Assembly (NCBI GenBank): GCA_009733775.1 | Contig: WOGZ01000029.1 | Coordinates: 62,001 to 126,000 of the forward strand | DNA length: 64,000 bases | From: Alectoria sarmentosa | Lineage: Eukaryota; Ascomycota; Lecanoromycetes; Lecanorales; Parmeliaceae | Direction of reading: 5' to 3' | Part shown: positions 56,708 through 64,000 of the stretch, one piece after another | Layout of the letters: each line of letters starts with the position of its first letter | Position numbering within the stretch: position 1 is the first letter of the stretch | The notes under the pieces: generated by a model | The model's database searches: none | What the model was told of the DNA's origin: nothing | Seen by the model: the letters and a program-made list of their open reading frames with translations, nothing else | Position numbers and translations under genes: made by a program

Positions 56708-58165
56708 ATGCCTTCCTTCTACTCGAGCACGCTTCCGCGAAAGATGCCTCTAACGCCTCCCGACCATTACGATGCTTACCCCAGCGGTGCTCATGCAGCT
56801 GGGCCGCTCCCTGCAATGAACACACTAGGTCAAATATCCAGCTACGAGCTGGGAGGACATGAAGGACGTGAATTCTTGCCACGTTACTCGCAGTACACCC
56901 TCGCGCCAATCTCACGGCACGCTTTCCTTCAAGAGAACAGTCGTCAGGCGCCTTCAAATTATGCTAATCTCCAAGGTGCTGCAAATACGTACGCTGCATC
57001 GAGCGCTCCTTTGCTGCCGCCAATTAGAGTCCCGGATCGCTCTCTGGAAGACTTTCAGCACCAAGGACCATCCAACCGTGCCCCTAGTGCCCCTAGAGTT
57101 CCTGTTCCTAAGGAGGAGAAGGCAGTGGGTGGTGTTGCAGCTCACTTGGACTACGAGATGGAAGACATGGTCGACTTTGTATCAAAAATGGCACAGGGAA
57201 TGTATGATATCTATACCTCTCGAATCTGCCTCGCAGACATTGACATGACTCGAAGTGTTCTTCGTTCGGAATCCCCTATTCATTCCGACTTTCGCAAATA
57301 CGTCTCGCAGATACTTTCTTCAACCCGACTGCCCAGCTCGACTATTCTCCTTGGACTTCACTACCTTGCTGAGCGGATGACTCTGCTATCAAATAGTGGC
57401 AAATACAACCATGGCAGTGGACAAGTTTACCGCATGCTCACCACAGCTCTCGTGCTTGGTTCCAAGTTTCTCGATGACAACACTTTCCAAAATCGGTCTT
57501 GGTCGGAAGTGAGCAGCATACCGATCAGCGAGCTCAATGTCCTCGAAGTGGAATGGCTGACAGACATCAAATGGAACATGCATATCAATCCCGACGACCC
57601 GGAGGGCTTCCTGTTGTGGCATCAACGTTGGCAAGCGTTCAAGACGAACAAGGTCGACGTAGCATTGGCGGAATCACTGAAGCAGACTCACATTGGTCTG
57701 TCGACCGCCTTCAATGGGAACAATATGCAGAGGCAGAGGTCTTTGCGCCAGCGGTCCTCTCCAAGAGATCACCCGTCAGCTTCGTACGTTGACCACCAAC
57801 TTGGCCACGGATACAAAAACCATGCGCATTCGCAGTGGAATACACCTCGTTATGATCACTGGCCACCACTCCGTTCTCAAACAGACTACTCGCCTCCAGA
57901 GACAGGTCCCACTACGCCAGAATGGTACTCACATGGTGGCTTCGGATATGGCCAAGCAGCCCAGCAGACGTACCCGACTATGAAAGTTCCTCCGCCACTG
58001 CAAGTCCTTACTGCCAATGCCCCGCAGTCGAGTTACTACACCGCGTATCCTCAGCAGTACACTCCTCAAGGTCATGGCAATACCTGCGGTTGCGGCTACT
58101 GTGGGCCACACTATGATCGCTATTCCATGGCTCCCAGCTATGGTCCTCAGGCAGTCGTTGGTTAA
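56708..58165 (+). CDS. CLG1-like cyclin (Pcl/Pho80-related)
   Basis: Predicted partner of a Pho85-type cyclin-dependent kinase. It is a single exon of 485 residues. The N-terminal 140 residues are Pro/Ser/Tyr-rich and disordered. The cyclin box runs from about residue 150 to 310: MVDFVSKMAQGMYDIYTSR, SDFRKYVSQILSSTRLPSSTILLGLHYLAERM, VYRMLTTALVLGSKFLDDNTF, WSEVSSIPISELNVLEVEWLTDIKWNM. This is the Pcl/Clg1 pattern. The C-terminal 150 residues are Tyr/Gln/Pro-rich with a small Cys patch GNTCGCGYCGPHYD. The start is the first ATG after a non-ATG open stretch. Confidence 0.93.
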   Translation: MPSFYSSTLPRKMPLTPPDHYDAYPSGAHAAGPLPAMNTLGQISSYELGGHEGREFLPRYSQYTLAPISRHAFLQENSRQAPSNYANLQGAANTYAASSAPLLPPIRVPDRSLEDFQHQGPSNRAPSAPRVPVPKEEKAVGGVAAHLDYEMEDMVDFVSKMAQGMYDIYTSRICLADIDMTRSVLRSESPIHSDFRKYVSQILSSTRLPSSTILLGLHYLAERMTLLSNSGKYNHGSGQVYRMLTTALVLGSKFLDDNTFQNRSWSEVSSIPISELNVLEVEWLTDIKWNMHINPDDPEGFLLWHQRWQAFKTNKVDVALAESLKQTHIGLSTAFNGNNMQRQRSLRQRSSPRDHPSASYVDHQLGHGYKNHAHSQWNTPRYDHWPPLRSQTDYSPPETGPTTPEWYSHGGFGYGQAAQQTYPTMKVPPPLQVLTANAPQSSYYTAYPQQYTPQGHGNTCGCGYCGPHYDRYSMAPSYGPQAVVG

Positions 58166-59360
58166 GTTGACTGTGCGCCGCTCGACGGGACAAATAAGCC
58201 CAGCAATATTTTCCAAATATCCGCTCCCGCTTGTACAGTCCCTCCGAAAGCTCTAGAGCGTTCAACCCGTGCTTCTTCATTTTCTTGAGCTACAGCATTA
58301 CAACATCGACTTCGGCACCACGTAGCGTCCGCCTTCTTGGAGGAGCACAAGTTCAAAATCTCATACACCGAGTTGCTGCCACCACTCCGGTAGCATGTTT
58401 TCGCTAACACCTACTATTCAACTTCATAAAAAGGGAGCGTCCGGCGTTCTTCGCATCAGGGAAAACTAATGACTTCGTATACATGTTCATATTGCTCAAA
58501 ATCCCTCATCAGGATCACGACTCTTACTTACCATTCTAGCCGGGGCTTCAATAGACTTGTTCAGGCGTTCAAGTATCGGAACTTTCAGCATCGTGGCGTT
58601 TTTTCTTGGGTGGACTTTGAATGTTCGAAATCACGATTCTTTTACTCCAAAGCGCACCATCGCATCTTCCACAAGGCTACTCTGACTCGGGAGATACTTT
58701 ATCATGACGGTTCCGGGAAGCAGGAGGATGAGCTTCTCACATTCACGAGACTCCTTTAGATATGGAGTGAGCTTCAGGCTTACAACATGATACCCACTCA
58801 TGGCATTCGTTCAAGCTTCGGGACGAGGCTTGCATTTTGATTTCTTGGCTACTCTGCATGTGGCCACCAAAAAACTGTACTTAGGCCGTTGGGGGAAAAA
58901 GTCTTTCGTGTCAAACGAAGGCGAAATTGTGTTATGTGGTATCAGATTACTGCAGATGAATAGAAATTTAGATGGAAAGGAAAGTTGCGTGCGATCCATG
59001 CCATGTCTTGACGTGCTTGGTGAATTTACTGTGATATTAATCTCATGGTAGTAGATACTGTGGCGTAAGTGAAGACAAGATGTCATACTCTGAGCCTATT
59101 TGGCCCTCTAAAGCTATAGTCCTCGTCTGTCATATTGGTTGGATCACGTAGAAGCCATCTCTTGGAGTAAGACTACATGGCACGGTGGGCAGGGTGAGTA
59201 CGACTGTCATAGGCGAGGATTCGCAGTCTCGTTTGAATGCTTGGTTTCAAGATTAACGACTACTTTCTGCGCGCCATCGCCATGCTATGTATGTATCCAC
59301 GGTCTTCTATCTTCTTCCGCCAGACCCCAGCTAAGCTGCTGCCTTTGATCCTCACCACTC
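58166..59360. other. Convergent spacer, cyclin and RPT5
   Basis: About 1.2 kb. A 96-codon open stretch on the plus strand at 58469-58759 matches nothing I know and is more likely part of an untranslated region. Confidence 0.5.
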
Positions 59361-60939
59361 TCAAGCGTAGAAATTGACCGTGTCCTGTAGATCTGTCAGC
59401 TGACTTCGCCCTTGGAAGCTCGCGCTCGCAAGAAAGGAAGTCTTACCTTCTTCTTCGCCTGGACCTCCGCAATAGCATCCACATAATGCTCATGCCCAAT
59501 CTTCACCATGCCCTTCCTCAACGCGATCATCCCCGCCTCAACACACACAGCCTTCAACTGCGCTCCCCCAAACTCATCCGTACTTCTCGCCAGCTCGGGC
59601 CAGTTGACCGCATCATCTACCGTCATCTTTCGGCTGTGGATCTTCAATATTTGTGCCCGGGCTTCCTCGTTGGGCAGTGGGAACTCAATCTTGCGATCTA
59701 AACGTCCTGAACGCAGCAGGGCCGGGTCAAGCACGTCAACCCGGTTGGTGGCTGCGAGGACTTTGACGCGATCGTCGGATGCGAAGCCGTCCAGTTGATT
59801 GAGTAATTCGAGCATGGTTCGTTGCACTTCTCGGTCTCCACTCTTCTCACTGTCGAAGCGCTTGGTGCCTACGGCGTCGAGCTCGTCGATGAAAATGATT
59901 GACGGCGCTTTCTCTTTGGCGAGGGCGAAGCAGTCTCGGACGAGCTTGGCGCCGTCGCCGATGAACATTTGGACGAGTTGAGGACCGGCGAGCTTGAGGA
60001 AGGTGGCGTCGGTTTGGGCAGCGCAGGCTCGGGCGAGGAGAGTCTTGCCGGTCCCGGGGGGGCCGTACATTAGTGCTCCTGTTACAAAAGCATCGGTCAG
60101 TGATTTAAGCGGGTGACAGGAGAAAAGTATGGGGAAGAGGTGATGTACCTTTGGGAGCTTTGATACCAATCTTCTTGAACCGCTCCGCTTCCTTCATAGG
60201 CCAGACTATAGCTTCCACGAGTTCCTCAATCTGCTTGTCCAGACCACCCACATCGGTATACTTCTCTGTAGGCTTCTCGTCCACCTCCATAGCTTTGACT
60301 CTGCTGTCGTATTCGGCAGGCAGTGTGTCGAGGACGAGGTATGAATCTTTATTGACGCCGATGAGGTCGCCGGGTTTGAGAGCTGTGTGATCGACAAGAC
60401 CAATGAGAGGGAGGAAGATGGTTTGGCGGGTGGAGGTTTTGATGACTGCGGATTTGCCAATCCGAGTTGCGTCGAGGTCGATATTGGCACCTTCTTCCGC
60501 CGCCTCTTTCTCGACGTCGAGATCTAGAAGCTCAACGACGTTGCCGACGAGGTATGGGAGCTGTCTGTAAGCGTTATCAGCATCGTAGATGCTAGGAGGA
60601 ATCTTGATCGCACCTGTTATTCTCGATCTTATCTAGGTTATCCTTAATCTTCTCCTTCATCGCTGCTTGCTCATGTGTCAAACGTTGGAATTCGCTCTTC
60701 ATGATTCTCATATCGTTTTCTAAGAGTCGCCGCCGGGTGATAATATCTCTTGTGCTTGAATGTAAGATCTCGGGGTCAAATATGTCCTCCTCTTTCTCTT
60801 CTTCGATCTTGTCACCGCCTGCATCTTTCATCTCTGCGTCACCGTCCTGATCAGACTTCTTGCCATCTTTGTCGCCTTCGTCCTTCTTTTCCTCCTTCTC
60901 CTCTCTCTCCATGTCATCAAGATCCTCGAGGGTTGACAT
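59361..60939 (-). CDS. RPT5: 26S proteasome regulatory ATPase subunit 6A
   Basis: One of six AAA ATPases in the base of the 26S proteasome, which unfold and feed substrates. Four exons (60614-60939, 60149-60564, 59447-60078, 59361-59384) give 465 residues. The N-terminal part is strongly acidic and Lys-rich, followed by a coiled coil ([32 protein letters not shown]). An OB-fold region follows. The AAA module has Walker A GPPGTGKT, Walker [13 protein letters not shown] and the arginine finger in [13 protein letters not shown]. The last exon holds only seven codons plus stop and restores the C-terminal DTVNFYA. Its last three residues fit the hydrophobic-Tyr-X motif that docks into the 20S core. 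Confidence 0.97.
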
Positions 60940-61362
60940 GATGGCGGTAGTTCAAATGTACTTGACGATCAATCAGGTGTGTAGCGAGGGTGTGGGAGGT
61001 CGGTGGAATTGAATCGCGGTGGAGCTGTTTAAATTAGAAGAGGTTTGAAGTCTGATGAATATCATCAATCAGGTCGACCGAGGTTACGCGATTCAATGCC
61101 AAGCTGCCAAGCCTGTAAGGTCAGTAAGGTATCAGTAACACCATCTTTAAGTCAAGCTTCGGCGCGCAATTCTTTGAGGCTTATTATGTTTTGTATATAA
61201 TAACAAATAGTAAAATAATTTTGAAATATGGTGTAAGTATTTTTCATATTCATATTTGTTTACGAAACTCTGTGTTTAGTCTTAGGACAGCTTTGGGGAG
61301 AAAATTCTTTTAGACGTGTCCCAAGGCTCGCTAGAATTCAATAAGCAAAACTAATTTCGAAA
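60940..61362. promoter_or_regulatory. RPT5 upstream region
   Basis: About 420 bases between RPT5 and the tRNA gene. It is AT-rich around 61190-61260. I did not find a clear proteasome control element. Confidence 0.4.
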
Positions 61363-61434
61363 TAGACCATGGCCTAATGGCAAGGCGTTGCTTTCCGGTG
61401 GCAAAGATTGGGAGTTCGAGTCTCCCTGGTATCG
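61363..61434 (+). tRNA. tRNA-Arg (anticodon CCG), with acceptor-stem mismatches
   Basis: A cloverleaf can be drawn. The D stem GCC/GGC has loop TAATGGCAA, and the anticodon stem TTGCT/GGCAA carries loop TTCCGGT with anticodon CCG at 61395-61397. The variable loop has five bases, and the T arm GGGAG-TTCGAGT-CTCCC is perfect. The acceptor stem TAGACCA/TGGTATC pairs at five of seven positions; pairs 1-72 and 3-70 do not form. The A box TGGCCTAATGG and the B box are good, and TTTTT follows directly as a polymerase III terminator. There is no intron. It is either a functional tRNA with a weak acceptor end or a recently decaying copy. Confidence 0.75.
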
Positions 61435-61556
61435 TTTTTGGAGAAGGTAGGAAAGATAGGAAAGCTTTTCTTTTTCCCTTCTTCTACGAGTCTTTTTCGG
61501 TGGTGGAGAAAGAGATTGAATTTCCAGGATGGGTTCTTCCCGTTGAATATTCTACC

Positions 61557-62735
61557 CTAGAGCTTACTCTTCGTTGTTGTACACCTCATCAATGCCCGAC
61601 CGTTACTCAAAACGACTTTACCCCCTTCAACTTGTGTAATAAATCTCACTTCTTCCCATCCATCCTCAAATTCCCCTGTCCTCCAAGCTTCTGTTATGAG
61701 CTTGTCTCCCGGCTTTACAGGCGCTGCAAATCTTGCCTGAAATTCTCTAAGATTCGCCGCATCACTACCACCAAGCGTTCGCAGCAAGCCGTGACAGGTA
61801 GAGTTCCATGAGAAGAGTCCGTGCATAATGGCACCTCCAAATCCCATCTTCTGACCTGGTTCTGGGATGGCATGAAGAGGGTTGTAATCGCCGTTGAGCC
61901 TAAGATATTAGTCGTCCTCTGGCCAGCTCAGAGCAAGCATCTTACCTGTACAGGTGGGCAGATTCCTTGGTTGTCTGCATAGTATGCACTGCGTCGGGTT
62001 TCTTCCCTTGTGGTGGTGGGTAATTGACTGTACTTGGGCCTTGTCTCTTCGTCAACCTCTGAGTGGAACACGTTTTTGTGTCCACCCTCACCTTTGGGCC
62101 CGCCCCAATTGCCTTGTCCAACAAAGAACGCACTTCCTAGAGCCCTGGTGTATATATCTCCACCTCTCTCTGCAAGAATCGTCTCCGTCTCGACTACGGT
62201 CCCTGCCTTGCCTTTGTCATATACGCCAAGGACCTTGGACCGCAGCTCAAACTTTCTGCCTGCGCTGGTAGGAGGTAAAGGCTTAAGGAATGTCATCAAC
62301 CGCTGACCATCGACCACACGGCGACTATCGAATTTGGGTACATTTGGAATGGGCGTAGCAGCTGAGCGAGCGTAAAAGTCTATGACTTCTTGGTCGGTGT
62401 GCTTGAAAGCTTGAAAAGCTGTCAGTTGGCCCTAGAGTCATGGGAACAACGGTCGTCATACGGAGTATTATAGGGTATGTCGGAAAAGTTTGGAAAGAAG
62501 GATGGAGTTCCTGAATTTGTAAGCAGATGGCACATGATGGAACTTGACAAGACATGCATAGAGGAATTGAAGCTCGTCTGCCGTGCAACCAATGCTATTC
62601 GCAAACAAGAGGACATCTCTTGCCAAAATTCAGCTGCTTTCCCCCCGCTTCGACAGAACATTAAGAACGTAGTTACCGCTTCATCCAGGAAACTTCTTGG
62701 GAAGGATATTCAAATCCCGCGCCGGGGCCACTCAT
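61557..62735 (-). CDS. Peroxisomal MaoC-like (3R)-enoyl-CoA hydratase
   Basis: Predicted hot-dog-fold hydratase of fatty-acyl-CoA metabolism, like the hydratase-2 part of the peroxisomal multifunctional enzyme. Six exons (62677-62735, 62558-62618, 62462-62510, 62092-62418, 61946-62039, 61557-61899) give 310 residues. Exon joins restore FEYPSQEVSWMKRDVLLFANSIG, FLYELHPSFQTFPTYPIILPF and PSTVNYPPPQGKKPDA. The catalytic motif ESAHLYRLNGDYNPLHAIPEPG is rebuilt across the last intron, followed by GFGGAIMHGLFSWN. The protein ends in SKL, a perfect peroxisomal targeting signal. The second intron uses a GC donor (TAT|GCATGT). It starts head-to-head with the NADAR gene. Confidence 0.93.
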
Positions 62736-63674
62736 ACTGAATTATCTGTATGTGAAAGCCTTCGTCCTGAGATCTGAAATTTCTAGCGTGTTGGCTAGAA
62801 TGAGAAGAAGTACTAACGATGGAGCAAAGTCGTGAGAACGTGCATTTCTTGAAGGAACAAATCGAGCTTTCCCCGCAGCCGAGGCATTTTGGGACTCACA
62901 GTACTAAGAGTATGTAGCTCTGTAGGTATTTTAGGATTTCACGTATTAGGCCAAAACTCATACTTTTCGTAGGCACAGCTTTTTTCCAGGTGACAGAATT
63001 CCTTAAGATTGAAAATTGAACAGGATGTCATGGAATGTTTACATCAAATGTCAAGGGGATTGATTATTACGTGCACGCACAAATAACAAACAGACTTGAT
63101 GTTGCGGGGGAAATCAAGAATTCGTTCTATGTTGGTGGTATTCAGTATCACCGTACTCAAGTACCCCAAAGATTCTAGATACCTGACTTCGTGGAAATTT
63201 ACATCTATTAAAGTCTAAATTTCACGAAATTATCAATGTCGCAAAATCTCGGCTACTGGTAAAGATACAAGTGCGAAAAGTACGAGTTTTGGTCTGACTT
63301 TTGACGAGGGACTGTACTATTCACTCCACGCCTGACCCTCGAAACAGACACAGTCCTTTTCAAGACTTCAAGTGGGTATCGTAGAAGATGCCTTTCTTTT
63401 CACCTAGGGAGAGCACTATATTTACATCTTCCTGGATGCGAGTCTGTACGACTCTGGGCGAGTCCTCGTGCTGAGGACTTTCTTTGGCAGCTTCTCGGTG
63501 ACTCACCGTGTGCAATAGTTCCCTCTGCTAGGAAACTTCCCAGCAGAACATTTCTTTCCCATCTTCGCATGTATACGACTTATCCCACTGCATAATTCTG
63601 CAGTTCCATAACATTTGAATTGGAGAAATTTGAATGTACCACAAGTCCAGATTCTCTGCGACGTGAGTACAAAA
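62736..63674. promoter_or_regulatory. Divergent spacer, hydratase and NADAR gene
   Basis: About 940 bases, AT-rich near 63180-63260. Both promoters must lie here. No RNA gene is seen. Confidence 0.45.
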
Positions 63675-64000
63675 ATGGCATCTTCTACCATATCTTCCGT
63701 CGGCGGGCCCGTCTTCTTCGTAAGCTACTTATCCAATTCTTTCTATCCGAGTCGATAAAACGTGTCGAGTCTCACGACTCCTTTCTAGTCTTGAACAGGA
63801 AAGACTGACCCGAAGAACTAATAGTGGCGCGAATATGACAGTCCCTATGGTTTCCTGTCCCAATGGTACCCTTCGAGCTTCACACCTTCCCCCGCTGGTA
63901 CCCCTCCAATGACGTTCGTCACCACCGAGCAATACGTAGGTACATTTCGGGTTTAATTCTTCCTCTTTGGTATTATTGAGTCACAAGACATCTTTCGGGA
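63675..64000 (+). CDS. NADAR (DUF1768, YbiA-like) family protein, 5' part only
   Basis: The gene runs off the right edge. Exon 1 (63675-63719) encodes MASSTISSVGGPVFF, and a 105-base intron (63720-63824, GTAAGC...TAG) joins it to exon 2 (63825-63935). The join gives VFFWREYDSPYGFLSQWYPSSF...TPPMTFVTTEQY. This is the opening of the NADAR fold: the aromatic/Arg-Glu start, the GFLSQWYPSSF strand and the TEQY motif that precedes the catalytic helix. A GTAGGT donor follows at 63936. Members are thought to act as N-glycosidases on ADP-ribose or related nucleotides. Only about 52 residues are visible, so completeness cannot be judged. Confidence 0.82.

Noticed and set aside
58469..58759. 96-codon ORF with two Cys near the N-terminus
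   Set aside because: No family match, in a 3' spacer; the CxxC alone is not enough to call a zinc finger.

Overview
This window is nuclear DNA from a filamentous ascomycete (Pezizomycotina). A leotiomycete-like fungus is my best guess, but that is inference. The evidence is about 20 protein genes of typical fungal families, mostly spliced by 50-140 nt GT-AG introns, on both strands without operons, with pyrimidine-rich leaders and gene-sized spacers. Most gene models were built by joining exons at splice sites. For most of the multi-exon models I summed the exon lengths, and each of those sums was divisible by three.

Layout: 187-2370 (-) adenylate-forming 4-coumarate:CoA-ligase-like enzyme; 2.4-5.7 kb gene-poor spacer; 5762-9159 (+) AlkB-like dioxygenase with Cys clusters; 10497-11625 (-) short-chain dehydrogenase; 12117-13248 (-) transaldolase; 13750-14802 (-) isochorismatase-like hydrolase; 15886-18639 (+) Tudor-SN; 18883-19697 (-) Cu/Zn superoxide dismutase; 21654-23213 (+) disordered protein of unknown function; 23950-27432 (-) DUF1765 protein. 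The next stretch holds a decayed aquaglyceroporin (29.4-30.5 kb, -), followed by ATP14 (-), TFIIB (+) and a cyclin-K/Bur2-type cyclin (-).

From 36.4 to 39 kb lie two decayed tandem copies of a fungal NLR/STAND-type gene. They are followed by a 715-residue orphan (+), a split-domain deaminase (+), an F-box protein (+), the AGC kinase SCH9 (-), RSC7 (+), a CLG1-like cyclin (+), the proteasome ATPase RPT5 (-), a tRNA-Arg(CCG) with acceptor mismatches, a peroxisomal MaoC-type hydratase (-), and the 5' end of a NADAR-family gene (+) that runs off the window.

The intact genes are mainly housekeeping: pentose phosphate pathway, oxidative-stress defence, mitochondrial ATP synthase, transcription, chromatin, proteasome and nutrient signalling. 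They are not a biosynthetic cluster. The accessory signals are the decayed NLR pair, the dead aquaglyceroporin, the AlkB-like protein, the NADAR gene and several small tandem repeats. I found no CRISPR array, no intact transposon and no clearly undescribed system.
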